Shown piece by piece: positions 23,163-32,716 of a DNA stretch of 39,785 nt. Source of the DNA: Candidatus Iainarchaeum sp. GTDB lineage: Archaea; Iainarchaeota; Iainarchaeia; Iainarchaeales; JAFCCJ01. The notes beneath the pieces are model-generated. The model was not told where the DNA came from. It did not search any database and worked only from the letters and a program-made list of their open reading frames with translations. The stretch's first letter is position 1, and the number at the start of each line of letters is the position of its first letter. The position numbers and the translations under genes were made by a program. The stretch spans positions 1 through 39,785 of the forward strand of contig JAFCCJ010000004.1 of assembly GCA_017610305.1 (NCBI GenBank), written 5' to 3'.

Positions 23163-24716
23163 ATGAAGAAGGAAAAAATAGTGATTTTTGACACAACCCT
23201 CCGTGATGGGGAACAGAGTCCTGGTGCAACGCTAAACCATCAGGAGAAGATGATAATTGCCAACCAGCTGGCAAAGCTGGGGGTTGATGTAATTGAGGCA
23301 GGGTTTCCTGTTGCTTCGCCGGGGGATTTTAAGGCGATTAAGGAAATAGGTGAAACTATTAAGGGTCCGAGAGTTGCGGCACTGGCAAGGTGTTTGGAGA
23401 AGGATATTGATTCCGCAGCTGCAGCGCTGAAGAACGCGAAAAACCCAAGAATGCATGTTTTCCTCGCAACTTCCCCAATCCATATGAAGTACAAGCTCAA
23501 AAAGAGCCCAAAAGAGATAATTGCCCTCGGCGTGCAGGGAGTGAAAATGGCAAAGGATAATTTTGATGATATTGAGTTCTCCCCTGAAGATGCCTCGCGC
23601 ACAAAGCCAAAATTCCTTTTTGAGATTCTGGAAAAGGTAATTGATGCAGGCGCAACAACTGTGAACATTCCTGACACTGTGGGATATGCACAGCCATATG
23701 AATTTGCAATGCTTATAAAATCCATAAAGGAGAATGTACCAAACATCGATGATGCAACAATTAGTGTCCATTGCCACAATGATTTGGGGCTTGCGGTTGC
23801 AAATTCCCTGGAGGCAGTAAGGAATGGGGCAAGGCAGGTTGAGTGCACCATCAATGGAATAGGTGAAAGGGCAGGCAATGCCTCTTTGGAGGAAATTGTG
23901 ATGAGCCTTAAAACCAGGAAAGACCATTTTGGTTTTTCGACAGGGATAAAAACAAGGGAAATTTATAACGCCAGCAAAATGGTTTCCGATTTCACAGGTT
24001 TAATAGTTCAGCCAAATAAAGCAGTTGTTGGGAGGAATGCCTTTGCACATGAGGCAGGAATACACCAGCATGGCATGCTGAGCAGCAGGGAGTGCTATGA
24101 GATAATGGACCCAAAAATGATAGGCCTTAAGACTGAATTAGTTATAGGAAAGCATTCCGGGAAGCACGCCGTAAAAAAAGTGCTTAACAACCTGGGTTAC
24201 AGGCTCACAAAAGAACAGCTGAAGCAGATTTCAGCAAAGATAAAATCGCTTGCAGACAAGCAGAAGCATGTTATGAGGGAGGACATAATTGCAATAGCAA
24301 ATGATGTCACCCAGCAGCTTTCCAAAGAGGAAAGGATTATTGAACTGGATGAGATTGTGGTGATGACCGGAAACAGGATAATGCCAACCGCAACAGTCAG
24401 CCTGATAGTTGACGGCAAGATGGTCGGGGGTTTAGGAAAGGGTGTGGGGCCTGTTGATGCTGTGAGCAGGGCAATTTTCTCAGTAGTTGGCAGCGGGGTC
24501 TCCTTAAAAGAATATAATCTCAAGGCAATAACTGGCGGGACTGATGCATTGGCTGAAGTGGCAATAAAGGTGGAGGACAAGAAGAAGAACACATATTCGG
24601 CAGGAGCCATAAACGAAGACGTTATAATGGCTTCTGCAAAGGCATTAATAAAAGGTGCAAACAAGGTTTTGAACTTTGAAAGAAGCAAAAAAAAGAAAAG
24701 GGGCAAAGGAAAATGA
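23163..24716 (+). CDS. leuA: 2-isopropylmalate synthase
   Basis: LeuA condenses acetyl-CoA with 2-ketoisovalerate, the first committed step to leucine. From the ATG at 23163 (a TTG at 23157 is an alternative) it has 517 residues. The TIM-barrel catalytic part opens FDTTLRDGEQSPGATL (metal and substrate residues Arg14, Asp15) and contains VNIPDTVGYAQP, the metal-binding VHCHNDLGLAVANSLEAV and INGIGERAGNASLEE. FAHEAGIHQHGML and GKHSGKHAV follow. The C-terminal 130 residues are the LeuA regulatory domain that binds leucine in feedback inhibition. The catalytic part could also fit citramalate synthase, but full length and operon context favour LeuA. It overlaps ilvB by four bases. Confidence 0.93.
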   Translation: MKKEKIVIFDTTLRDGEQSPGATLNHQEKMIIANQLAKLGVDVIEAGFPVASPGDFKAIKEIGETIKGPRVAALARCLEKDIDSAAAALKNAKNPRMHVFLATSPIHMKYKLKKSPKEIIALGVQGVKMAKDNFDDIEFSPEDASRTKPKFLFEILEKVIDAGATTVNIPDTVGYAQPYEFAMLIKSIKENVPNIDDATISVHCHNDLGLAVANSLEAVRNGARQVECTINGIGERAGNASLEEIVMSLKTRKDHFGFSTGIKTREIYNASKMVSDFTGLIVQPNKAVVGRNAFAHEAGIHQHGMLSSRECYEIMDPKMIGLKTELVIGKHSGKHAVKKVLNNLGYRLTKEQLKQISAKIKSLADKQKHVMREDIIAIANDVTQQLSKEERIIELDEIVVMTGNRIMPTATVSLIVDGKMVGGLGKGVGPVDAVSRAIFSVVGSGVSLKEYNLKAITGGTDALAEVAIKVEDKKKNTYSAGAINEDVIMASAKALIKGANKVLNFERSKKKKRGKGK

Positions 24717-26407
24717 ATGGTGCTGAAGCAATAGTCAAAACCCTAATTGGCGAAAAGACAAAGCATGTTTTTGGCTTTCCCGGCGGGTCTGTAATCCCAC
24801 TTTATGACGAATTCCTGAATTACACCAAAGAGATTAAACATGTTCTTGTCAGGCATGAGCAGGGAGCCGCACATGCTGCTGAAGGCTATGCAAGAGCTTC
24901 AGGAAAGGCGGGGGTTTGCATTGCAACATCAGGGCCAGGGGCGACAAATTTAGTTACGGGAATAATGGATGCTTATATGGATTCTGTCCCCATAATCGCC
25001 TTTGCCGGGCAGGTTCCCACAACCCTAATTGGGAATGATGCATTTCAGGAATCAGACATGATGGGAATAACCGCACCCATTACAAAGCACAATTTTCAGA
25101 TAAGGGACAGCAATCAGATAGAGGCGACCATAAAGAAGGCATTTACCATCGCCATGAATGGGCGGCCAGGCCCTGTCTTCATAGACCTTCCCAAAGATGC
25201 GCAAACCAATAAGGTGACAAAAAAAGTCAATCATGTGATGATTCGCGGATTTAAGCCTAACTTAAAAGGCCATCCAAAGCAGATAAAGGCCGCGGCAGAA
25301 ATGATATTGAAGGCAGAAAGACCGGTTATCCTTGCGGGAGGTGGAATATTGCATTCCTCGGCTTACAATGAATTGCTGTCTTTGGCTGAGAAGTTTGGGA
25401 TTCCTGTGACAACAACCTTTATGGGCAAAAGCGTATTCCCTGAAAGCCATCCCCTTTCATTGGGTGTTTTGGGTATGCACGGGAGAAAGGTCGCAAACTA
25501 TGCAATTGTAAATGCAGATGTGCTAATAGCAGTTGGGTGCAGGTTCTCGGACAGGATAACAGGAAACCTGGACACATTTTTGCAGGATTCAAAAGTGATT
25601 CACATCGACATTGATTCAGCGGAAATAGGGAAGAATGTTGCTGTTGATTTGCCGATTCAGGGAGATGCCAAGCTTGTGCTCGGGGATTTGCTTAAGATGA
25701 TGAAAAAGAAGGCACTAAAAAGCAAGGAATGGAACAATAAAATCAAAAATCTTATCAGGGAATGCCAGTGCGACCAGGATATTGATGACAATCCCCCTGA
25801 CCCGAGAAGGGTTTTGTTTGAATTGCAAAAACTTATTTCAGATAAGGATATAGTCACAACCGGGGTTGGGCAGCAGCAGATGTTTGCCTCACATTTCTTA
25901 AAAAGGGAAAAACCAAGGACCTTTATCTCAAGCGGGGGCGCGGGCACTATGGGCTTTGGGCTTCCTGCGGCAATGGGCGCAAAAACGGCAAAGCCCGATG
26001 TAAATGTTATTGATTTTGATGGTGACGGGAGTTTTGCAATGACCCAGCAGGAACTGGCAACCTGCAAAGAAGAGGGGATAAATGTTAAGGCAGTTATAAT
26101 GAACAACGCTTATCTTGGAATGGTGAGGCAATGGCTGGAACTTTTCTACGATAAAAGATATTCTCAGGTCTACCTAAATAGGAACCCTGACTTTGAGAAA
26201 ATTGCGCAGGCACACAGCTTAAATGGCCATACCGTAACAAGGTCAAGCCAGATTTATCCCGCATTAAAAGAGGCGTTTAAGGAAGACGAAGCTTCGGTCA
26301 TAGATATTCAGGTAGCTGAGGAATCAAACATCCTCCCGATGTTTGCCGCGGGAAAAAATGTGGATGATATGTTTGGATGGTGTATCCCAAAGAAATATTT
26401 CAGGTGA
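24713..26407 (+). CDS. ilvB: Acetolactate synthase, large (catalytic) subunit
   Basis: This ThDP enzyme joins two pyruvates to acetolactate, or pyruvate with 2-ketobutyrate. The 564-residue protein has the usual three domains. The Pyr domain has HVFGFPGGSVIPLYDEF and the catalytic glutamate in RHEQGAAHAAEGYARASG; the central FAD domain follows with GGGILHSSAYNELL; the PP domain has the ThDP-Mg motif FDGDGSFAMTQQELATC ending VIMNNAYLGMVRQW. TSGPGATNLVTGI and DSVPIIAFAGQVP also match. The regulatory small subunit gene follows after 4 bases. Its ATG overlaps the leuA stop codon, showing translational coupling. Confidence 0.97.
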   Translation: MNGAEAIVKTLIGEKTKHVFGFPGGSVIPLYDEFLNYTKEIKHVLVRHEQGAAHAAEGYARASGKAGVCIATSGPGATNLVTGIMDAYMDSVPIIAFAGQVPTTLIGNDAFQESDMMGITAPITKHNFQIRDSNQIEATIKKAFTIAMNGRPGPVFIDLPKDAQTNKVTKKVNHVMIRGFKPNLKGHPKQIKAAAEMILKAERPVILAGGGILHSSAYNELLSLAEKFGIPVTTTFMGKSVFPESHPLSLGVLGMHGRKVANYAIVNADVLIAVGCRFSDRITGNLDTFLQDSKVIHIDIDSAEIGKNVAVDLPIQGDAKLVLGDLLKMMKKKALKSKEWNNKIKNLIRECQCDQDIDDNPPDPRRVLFELQKLISDKDIVTTGVGQQQMFASHFLKREKPRTFISSGGAGTMGFGLPAAMGAKTAKPDVNVIDFDGDGSFAMTQQELATCKEEGINVKAVIMNNAYLGMVRQWLELFYDKRYSQVYLNRNPDFEKIAQAHSLNGHTVTRSSQIYPALKEAFKEDEASVIDIQVAEESNILPMFAAGKNVDDMFGWCIPKKYFR

Positions 26408-26411
26408 TTAA

Positions 26412-26930
26412 ATGATAGAGGGACGAAAAAAGATAACGAAAAAGCGCAGGCATATAGTCGGTTTGCTTGTGGAGGACCAGCCAGGGGTAATGGCAAAAGT
26501 TTCAGGCCTGTTTGCAAGAAGGGGCTTTAACATAGACACTTTAGTTGTTGGGAAAGCCACCCAGAAAGGGGTATCCCATATTGTTGTTAGCTTAATAGCT
26601 GATGACAAAACAGTGGAGCAATTGGAAAAGCAGGTGAGCAAGCTTGTGGATGTGTTTAAGGTTATTGATTTAAATGAAAAACATTCGGTTGTCAGGGAGC
26701 ATTGCCTGCTTAAGGTGAGTTCAACAGCAAAAACCAGAAAGGATTTGGTAAATATTGCAAAGCTGCACCATGCAGAGGTACTGAACATGAATTCCGATTC
26801 CATAATTATTGAAATTTTAGGTGACCCTGAGAAGATAAACAACTTCCTAAAACTTGCGCAAAAGTATGGCATAAAAGAGGTAAGCAGGACAGGGATTAAC
26901 GCAATGCAGTGGGGAAATAATAAAAAATAA
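26412..26930 (+). CDS. ilvN: Acetolactate synthase, small (regulatory) subunit
   Basis: The small subunit stimulates IlvB and carries the valine feedback site. The 172-residue protein has an N-terminal ACT domain (HIVGLLVEDQPGVMAKVSGL followed by FARRGFNIDTLVVG) and the IlvH-type C-terminal domain (LLKVSSTAKTRKDLVNIAK, IIEILGDPEKINNFLKL, GIKEVSRTGINAM). It is slightly extended at the N-terminus by a basic stretch (IEGRKKITKKRR). GGTGAT lies three bases before the ATG. A T-rich gap of 32 bases separates it from ilvC and could allow partial termination. Confidence 0.95.
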   Translation: MIEGRKKITKKRRHIVGLLVEDQPGVMAKVSGLFARRGFNIDTLVVGKATQKGVSHIVVSLIADDKTVEQLEKQVSKLVDVFKVIDLNEKHSVVREHCLLKVSSTAKTRKDLVNIAKLHHAEVLNMNSDSIIIEILGDPEKINNFLKLAQKYGIKEVSRTGINAMQWGNNKK

Positions 26931-26962
26931 TTTTTATTCAATTTATTTTTGGAGGGATTTGA

Positions 26963-27946
26963 ATGGAACTGTATTATGACAAAGATGTTGATGAAAAGGT
27001 TTTGGAAGGAAAAACGATTGCAATAATCGGCTATGGTTCCCAAGGGAAGAACCAGGGTCTTTGCATGAGGGATTCCGGGCTTAATGTGGTTTATGGTTTG
27101 AGAGAGGGTGGAAAGAGCTGGGAGGCCGCAAAAAAAGACGGCTTTGAGGTTTTGCCAATTGCAGAAGCCACAAAAAAGGCAGATGTTATTCACATACTCA
27201 TACCTGATGAGATTCAGGGGGATGTTTACAAGGAGCATATTGGCCCGAATTTAAGTGAGGGGAAGGTGCTAAGCTGCAGCCATGGCTTTAATATTGCATT
27301 TAAACGAATAGTCCCGCCTGAAAATGTTGATGTTATAATGGTCGCGCCAAAATCCCCTGGAAGCGAGGAAAGGAAGCGCTATCTTGAGGGCTTCGGGGTT
27401 CCTGGGCTTGTTGCGGTTTCGCAGGACGCAAGCGGGAACGCAAAGAACATTGCACTTGCAATGGCAAAGGGCGTTGGCTTAACAAGAGCTGGGGTTTTGG
27501 AATGCACTTTTGGGCAGGAAGCATATGAAGACCTCTTTGGCGAACAGGCAGTTCTTTGTGGAGGAGTTGTTGAATTGATGAAGGCCGGGTTTGAAACCTT
27601 GGTGAATAAGGGCTATCCGCCCGAACTCGCATACTTTGAATGTTTGCACGAAATGAAACTGATAATTGATTTGGTCTATGAGAAAGGAATTGAGGGCATG
27701 TATAATGAGGTCAGCAATACCGCCGAATATGGTGGAAGAATGATTGGCCCGAAAATAATTACTGATTCCACAAGAAAGGTTATGGCTGAGACTTTGGAAA
27801 AGGTTGAGAATGGCGAATTTGCTAGGGAATGGATTCAGGAATACAAAGGCGGCATGAAAAACTTCAACAAGATGAAGGAAGAACAGGCAAAGCACCCCAT
27901 TGAGATTACTGGCGAGAAAATTCGTTCACTGTTCAAGAAGAAATAA
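26963..27946 (+). CDS. ilvC: Ketol-acid reductoisomerase
   Basis: IlvC isomerises and reduces acetolactate to dihydroxyisovalerate with NAD(P)H and Mg2+. The 327-residue length is that of short class I enzymes. The Rossmann motif is IIGYGSQGKNQG and the cofactor-selecting loop is GLREGGKSWEAA. SCSHGFNI, VIMVAPKSPGS and DLFGEQAVLCGG (a metal-binding Asp/Glu segment) are conserved. The first metal helix reads FGQEAYEDLFGEQ rather than the common EETETDLFGEQ, so an outer residue differs while the ligand Asp and Glu remain. GGAGGG lies six bases upstream of the ATG. Confidence 0.96.
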   Translation: MELYYDKDVDEKVLEGKTIAIIGYGSQGKNQGLCMRDSGLNVVYGLREGGKSWEAAKKDGFEVLPIAEATKKADVIHILIPDEIQGDVYKEHIGPNLSEGKVLSCSHGFNIAFKRIVPPENVDVIMVAPKSPGSEERKRYLEGFGVPGLVAVSQDASGNAKNIALAMAKGVGLTRAGVLECTFGQEAYEDLFGEQAVLCGGVVELMKAGFETLVNKGYPPELAYFECLHEMKLIIDLVYEKGIEGMYNEVSNTAEYGGRMIGPKIITDSTRKVMAETLEKVENGEFAREWIQEYKGGMKNFNKMKEEQAKHPIEITGEKIRSLFKKK

Positions 27947-27965
27947 TCTTTTTTGAGGCAATTTT

Positions 27966-29588
27966 ATGGAAATAGCCAAAATAAAGGACCTTCCCGCAGC
28001 TCGGGGCCTGCTTGCAGCCGACGGCATAAAAAGCAAGGACCTAATGAAGCCGTTTATTGCTGTTGTTAACAGCTTTAATGAGATTACTCCGGGGCATATC
28101 CACCTTAACCGCTTGGGAAAGAAGGTTAAGGAAGGGATAAAAGCCGCAGGGGGAATTCCATTGGAGTTCCACACTATTGCGATTTGCGATGGCATAGCAA
28201 TGGGTCATGAAGGGATGAAATATTCTTTGCCCAGCAGGGAAACTATTGCAGATAGCATAGAGGAAATGATTGCAGGTCATGGTGTTTTCGCAGGGGCTGT
28301 GTTTATTGCAGGGTGCGACAAAAATCTCCCCGGGCATTTGAAGGCAGCCGCAAGGCTGAATATACCAAGCATTTTTGTAACCTCCGGACCAATGATGCCT
28401 GGCAAGGTTAATGGGAAGGATGCGGATGTTAAAAACTGCTTTGAGGCACTTGCACAGCTTGAAAGGGGAAAAATAACAAGAGAAGAGTATGAGAACATTA
28501 CGGATAATTCCTGTCCAGGTGCGGGGAGTTGCGCTGGGTTGTTTACTGCAAATTCAATGGCGGCAGTCACTGAGGCATTGGGATTAAGCCTTCCATATTG
28601 CGCAACAACCCATGCGATCGATAAAAAGAAGGATGAAATCGCATTTGAATCAGGGGAGAAGATAATGGAATTGGTGGAAAAAGGAGTCAGGGCAAGGGAT
28701 ATAATGACAGAAAAGGCATTTGAAAATGCATTGCGTTTGGATATGGCAATAGGTGCATCAACAAACACAATATTGCACGTGCCTGATGTTGCAAAAGAGG
28801 CAGGATTTGAATTTGACCTGAAAAGAATTAATGAAATAAGTGAAACCACGCCAAATTTGGTTAAACTTTCCCCAAATTCAGATTATCATTTAATTGATTT
28901 TCACAAGGCGGGGGGAGTTCCTGCGGTTTTGAATGAGCTGAATAAGAAGAAACTTCTACATAATGAGAATACGGTGGAGGGAAAACTATTTGATAGATTA
29001 AATGACGCCTCAATAAAGGATGAGAAAGTGATAAGGCCGATTGATAATCCTTATTCAGAAGATGGCGGGATTGCCATACTTTATGGAAACCTTGCTGAAG
29101 AGGGGTCTGTGGTGAAAGAAAGCGGAATTTCCATCGAATTTCCAAAAGTGTTTGAGGGAAATGCATTGGTATTTGATTCTGAGGATGAAATCAATGAATA
29201 CATTGAGAAACAAGAGCCCCCAAAAGGCACTGTGATAGTGATAAGATATGAGGGAAAGATAGGTGGGCCTGGAATGAGGGAAATGCTTTACCCCACAGCT
29301 TCAGTTTCAGGATTGGGGCTGGATTTGGATGTTGCATTGATTACTGACGGAAGATTTTCAGGGGCAACGCATGGCGCCTGCATAGGGCATGTTGAACCAG
29401 AGGCTGCGCGCAGAGGGACAATTGCGGTTGTGAAAAACGGGGATAAGATTAAGATAGATTTTGAGAAGAAGAGAATTGATTTATTGGTTGATGATAAGGA
29501 AATCGCTGCGCGGAAAAAGAATCTAAAAATAAAATTGAAGGAACCGCATGGAAAGGTTTTGGAAAATTACCGGAAGAGGTTTTTGTGA
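27966..29588 (+). CDS. ilvD: Dihydroxy-acid dehydratase
   Basis: IlvD dehydrates dihydroxy acids to 2-ketoisovalerate and 2-keto-3-methylvalerate using an iron-sulphur cluster. The 540-residue protein has IAVVNSFNEITPGHIHLNRL, the block CDGIAMGHEGMKYSLPSRE, the cluster cysteine in IAGCDKNLPGHL and NSCPGAGSCAGLFTANSM with further cysteines. The C-terminal GKIGGPGMREMLYPTA and DGRFSGATHGACIGHVEPEA are conserved. The cysteine pattern is that of the E. coli type; the cluster type cannot be settled from sequence alone. Its product feeds both LeuA and PanB. It touches the following small ORF in a TGATG arrangement. Confidence 0.96.
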   Translation: MEIAKIKDLPAARGLLAADGIKSKDLMKPFIAVVNSFNEITPGHIHLNRLGKKVKEGIKAAGGIPLEFHTIAICDGIAMGHEGMKYSLPSRETIADSIEEMIAGHGVFAGAVFIAGCDKNLPGHLKAAARLNIPSIFVTSGPMMPGKVNGKDADVKNCFEALAQLERGKITREEYENITDNSCPGAGSCAGLFTANSMAAVTEALGLSLPYCATTHAIDKKKDEIAFESGEKIMELVEKGVRARDIMTEKAFENALRLDMAIGASTNTILHVPDVAKEAGFEFDLKRINEISETTPNLVKLSPNSDYHLIDFHKAGGVPAVLNELNKKKLLHNENTVEGKLFDRLNDASIKDEKVIRPIDNPYSEDGGIAILYGNLAEEGSVVKESGISIEFPKVFEGNALVFDSEDEINEYIEKQEPPKGTVIVIRYEGKIGGPGMREMLYPTASVSGLGLDLDVALITDGRFSGATHGACIGHVEPEAARRGTIAVVKNGDKIKIDFEKKRIDLLVDDKEIAARKKNLKIKLKEPHGKVLENYRKRFL

Positions 29589-29824
29589 TGGCTGCTAAAA
29601 AGAGTACTAAAAGGAGGACGACTCCAAATTTCATTGTTAGAACTCCCAGTACTGGCAAGTCAGTTCTTGAATCAGTCGGCCTTACAAAATTGCAAGTAAA
29701 TGAGCTTAGGGCAATTGCAAAAAAACATAAAGTTGACTTAAACGAGATTCCCGCAAGTGTTTTTTTAAAAGGACATAATAGAATTGCTTTAGAAATTCGA
29801 AATAGATCAAAAACAAAACAATAA
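29588..29824 (+). CDS. Small basic protein inserted in the leu-ilv operon, function unknown
   Basis: The ATG at 29588 overlaps the ilvD stop codon by one base (TGATG); a GTG at 29585 is less likely. The product has 78 residues: a basic N-terminus (AAKKSTKRRTTPNF) and a helical part LESVGLTKLQVNELRAIAKK that looks like a SAP-type or helix-extended-loop DNA/RNA-binding unit, then KVDLNEIPASVFLKGHNRIAL. The 'L.......L..IAKKHKV.L' pattern is similar to Rho-N/SAP motifs, but this is weak. It sits inside the operon between ilvD and leuC, so it is cotranscribed with the pathway; a regulatory role is only a guess. Confidence 0.6.
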   Translation: MAAKKSTKRRTTPNFIVRTPSTGKSVLESVGLTKLQVNELRAIAKKHKVDLNEIPASVFLKGHNRIALEIRNRSKTKQ

Positions 29825-29837
29825 TGAGGTAATTATA

Positions 29838-31100
29838 ATGCCACAAACAATAACTGAAAAAATAATCGCAAAGCATTGCGGAAAGGAGGAGGTTTCACCA
29901 GGGGAATTGGTTAACATCGATTTGGATGTTATTCTTGCACATGAAGTAACCACGCCCCCGGCAATTTCTGCTCTTGAGAGAAATGGCATTGACCAAGTGT
30001 TTGATCCCGATAAAATAGTGGTTACCCCCGACCATTTTGTCCCGAATAAGGATGAAAAAACAGCGGAGCTGGCAAAAAGGCTTAGGGATTGGGTAAAGAA
30101 GCACAAAATAAAGAATTATTATGAAATTGGCAGGCACGGGATTTGCCATACAATACTCATTGAGAATGGCCATGTCCTCCCGGGAATGACTGTGGTTGCC
30201 GGAGATAGCCATACATGTACTCACGGGGTTGTGGGGGCATTTGGGATGGGCATAGGCTCAACAGAATTGGCGGCGGCCATCGCTACAGGAAAAAGCTGGT
30301 TTATAGTTCCTGAAACTATTAAGGTGGAGATTAATGGCGAATTGGGCAAGGGAGTTTACAGTAAGGACGTAATGCTGCAGATTCTTTCCAAATTGGGTGT
30401 TGATGGAGCGACTGACAAGGTGATAGAATATGTTGGCTCAACAATTGACGCAATGGAAGTTGAGGATAGGGTTGTTCTTACAAATATGGCGGTTGAGGCA
30501 GGTGCCACTTTAGGGATAATAAATCCTGACAAGAAGACAATTAAATATGTGGAACAAAGAAGCAATAAAAAATATGATTTAGTGAAGTCTGATGCCGATG
30601 CTAAATTTTCTTCCCATAAAAAATTTGACGTTTCTTCACTTGAGCCAATGGTTGCCGTTCCTTCACTCCCCTCAAATGGAAAAACTGTTTCCAAAGTTAA
30701 GGATGTGAAAGTGGACCAGGCTGTTGTGGGGAGCTGCACAAATGGGAGAATTGGCGATTTGAGGGAAGCGGCAGCAGTGTTAAAGGGCAATGAAGTGCAT
30801 AAGGATGTTAGAATGATAGTTATTCCCGCCACCACAAAAATATACAAGCAGGCATTGAGAGAAGGGTTACTGGAACAGTTTATTGATGCAAACGCAACTG
30901 TCTCAACCCCGACCTGCGGGCCTTGTTTAGGGGGCCATATGGGAGTTCTTGCAGAAGGAGAAAGGTGCATTGCCTCCACAAACAGGAATTTTGTCGGGAG
31001 AATGGGCCATCCAAAGAGCGAGGTATATTTGGCATCGCCTGCAACTGTTGCGGCATCTGCAATAGATGGAAAGGTTGCTGACCCGAGGAAATATTTATAG
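29838..31100 (+). CDS. leuC: 3-isopropylmalate dehydratase, large subunit
   Basis: LeuC with LeuD isomerises 2- to 3-isopropylmalate. The 420-residue protein is of the archaeal/short aconitase-like type. It carries VVAGDSHTCTHGVVGAFGMG, the cluster cysteines in VVGSCTNGRIGDLR and TPTCGPCLGGHMGVLAEGE, and ASTNRNFVGRMGHP near the end, all needed for the [4Fe-4S] site. The related homoaconitase (HacA) cannot be excluded from sequence alone, but neighbours leuA, leuD and leuB fix leucine synthesis as its role here. GAGGTAA lies before the ATG. Confidence 0.95.
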   Translation: MPQTITEKIIAKHCGKEEVSPGELVNIDLDVILAHEVTTPPAISALERNGIDQVFDPDKIVVTPDHFVPNKDEKTAELAKRLRDWVKKHKIKNYYEIGRHGICHTILIENGHVLPGMTVVAGDSHTCTHGVVGAFGMGIGSTELAAAIATGKSWFIVPETIKVEINGELGKGVYSKDVMLQILSKLGVDGATDKVIEYVGSTIDAMEVEDRVVLTNMAVEAGATLGIINPDKKTIKYVEQRSNKKYDLVKSDADAKFSSHKKFDVSSLEPMVAVPSLPSNGKTVSKVKDVKVDQAVVGSCTNGRIGDLREAAAVLKGNEVHKDVRMIVIPATTKIYKQALREGLLEQFIDANATVSTPTCGPCLGGHMGVLAEGERCIASTNRNFVGRMGHPKSEVYLASPATVAASAIDGKVADPRKYL

Positions 31101-31108
31101 GTGAGATG

Positions 31109-31600
31109 ATGAAAGGACGGGCGATTGTTTACAAAAAGAATGATATTGATACAGACCTGATAATTCCCGCAAAGTACCTGAATACAGATGACCCTAAAGA
31201 ACTTGCAGAGCATGCAATGGAATTTTTGGATGTAGAATTCCCAAAAAAGGTAAAGGAAGGGGATATTTTAGTTGCAGGAAGGAATTTCGGATGCGGGAGT
31301 AGTAGAGAGCATGCAATATGGTGCCTAACCGGAAATGGGGTACAGGCAGTAATCGCGGAAAGTTTTGCAAGGATTTTTTTCCGTAATGGCATAAATTATG
31401 GTTTGCTTCCAGTTGTATTGGAGGGGGCGACCAAAAAGATTTCAGATGGTGATGAACTGGAGATTGATGTGAAGAAGGGAACTGTGAAAAATATTACTAG
31501 TGGCAAGGAATTTGAAATCAAGCCATATCCTGAATTTGCGATGAAAATAATTAATGCTGGCGGGCTTATGAATTATGTGAAGAAGGAGATGAATAAATGA
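31109..31600 (+). CDS. leuD: 3-isopropylmalate dehydratase, small subunit
   Basis: This is the swivel-domain subunit that completes the active site of LeuC. The family signature is present: [35 protein letters not shown] and [20 protein letters not shown]. The length of about 163 residues is normal. Two ATG codons (31106 and 31109) overlap the spacing window; GGTGAG three bases before 31109 matches the spacing at scpB and ilvN, so 31109 is chosen. The stop codon overlaps the leuB start (ATGA). Confidence 0.95.
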   Translation: MKGRAIVYKKNDIDTDLIIPAKYLNTDDPKELAEHAMEFLDVEFPKKVKEGDILVAGRNFGCGSSREHAIWCLTGNGVQAVIAESFARIFFRNGINYGLLPVVLEGATKKISDGDELEIDVKKGTVKNITSGKEFEIKPYPEFAMKIINAGGLMNYVKKEMNK

Positions 31601-32658
31601 GTAAAAAGATTGCAGTTTTAGCTGGAGACGGAATAGGTCCTGAGGTAATTGCCGAAACCCTTAAGGTTTTGCATGCGGTTGAAGAAAAGTTTGGCGCAAA
31701 ATTTGAATTTAATGAGGCATTGATAGGCGGTGCCGCAATAGATGAAAAAGGAAAGGCCCTTCCTGATGAAACTCTGGAATTGTGCAAAAACTGCGATGCA
31801 ATTCTTTTGGGCGCAGTTGGCGGGGACAAGTGGGATAAACTTCCGCCTGAAGAGAGGCCTGAAAGGGCTGCACTCCTTCCATTGCGGAAAGAATTTGATT
31901 TATTTGCAAACTTAAGGCCGGTGAAAGTATTTCCTGCTCTGGCAAATGCATCCACACTGAAAGCTGAAATAATTGAGGGCGGATTTGACATAATGATAGT
32001 GCGGGAATTAACCGGGGGAATTTATTTCGGGAAGAAGGGAAAAGGAAATGACTGGGCAAGTGATGAGCTCAAATATTCAGTCCCTGAAATCGAAAGGGTT
32101 GCAAAAGTAGCTTTTGAGATTGCAATGAAGCGCGGAAAGAAAGTTTGTTCTGTTGACAAGGCAAATGTCCTTTCTTCAATGGTTTTGTGGAGGGAGACCG
32201 TTGAAAAACTGGCGAAAGAGTTTCCTGAGATTGAACTTTCGCATATGTATGTTGATAATGCGGCAATGCAGTTGGTGAGAAACCCAAAGCAGTTTGATGT
32301 TATTGTAACTGGGAATATGTTTGGAGATATTTTAAGCGATGAGGCATCTATGATAAGCGGAAGCATAGGAATGCTTGCATCAGCATCCCTGCGGGAGGAC
32401 TCTTTCGGTTTATATGAACCAATCCACGGCTCAGCTCCTGATATTGCAGGCCAGAATAAGGCAAACCCAATGGCGACCATTTTAAGCGCCGCAATGATGC
32501 TTCGCCATTCTTTTGGAATGGAAAAAGAGGCAAAAGCGGTGGAAACTGCAGTAAATGCAGTTCTTGAAGAGGGGTTTCGCACAGGGGACATAATGCAGAA
32601 AAACTGCAAACAACTGGGAACCAAGGAAATTGGGGATGAAATTGCCAAAAGAGTGTAA
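31597..32658 (+). CDS. leuB: 3-isopropylmalate dehydrogenase
   Basis: LeuB oxidises and decarboxylates 3-isopropylmalate with NAD+. The 353-residue protein opens [20 protein letters not shown] and has [13 protein letters not shown], the substrate-arginine segment [41 protein letters not shown] and the cofactor loop [18 protein letters not shown], whose Asp/Ile region fits NAD+ preference. Isocitrate dehydrogenase is excluded by the LRPVK and GGIYFG motifs. It is the last gene of the operon; the promoter of the aromatic leader begins 27 bases after its stop codon. Confidence 0.96.
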   Translation: MSKKIAVLAGDGIGPEVIAETLKVLHAVEEKFGAKFEFNEALIGGAAIDEKGKALPDETLELCKNCDAILLGAVGGDKWDKLPPEERPERAALLPLRKEFDLFANLRPVKVFPALANASTLKAEIIEGGFDIMIVRELTGGIYFGKKGKGNDWASDELKYSVPEIERVAKVAFEIAMKRGKKVCSVDKANVLSSMVLWRETVEKLAKEFPEIELSHMYVDNAAMQLVRNPKQFDVIVTGNMFGDILSDEASMISGSIGMLASASLREDSFGLYEPIHGSAPDIAGQNKANPMATILSAAMMLRHSFGMEKEAKAVETAVNAVLEEGFRTGDIMQKNCKQLGTKEIGDEIAKRV

Positions 32659-32684
32659 AAAATCCCGAGTTTCCACCAACATGC

Positions 32685-32693
32685 TTTTTAATA
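32685..32693 (+). promoter_or_regulatory. TATA box of the aromatic operon leader
   Basis: TTTTTAATA is centred about 27 bases before the leader-ORF ATG at 32717. The same core TTTAATA precedes the Cgi121 gene by 25 bases. Transcription is therefore expected at 32715-32716, making the leader ORF leaderless. The sequence 32659-32889 has no longer gene. Confidence 0.55.
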
Positions 32694-32716
32694 ACTAACT
32701 TCCCCTATAATTAATT

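Noticed and set aside
26931-26962. T-rich gap between ilvN and ilvC considered as an operon-ending terminator
   Set aside because: The T-runs are short and interrupted, a strong Shine-Dalgarno for ilvC follows at once, and the pathway continues on both sides. Partial attenuation is possible, but a full stop is unlikely.
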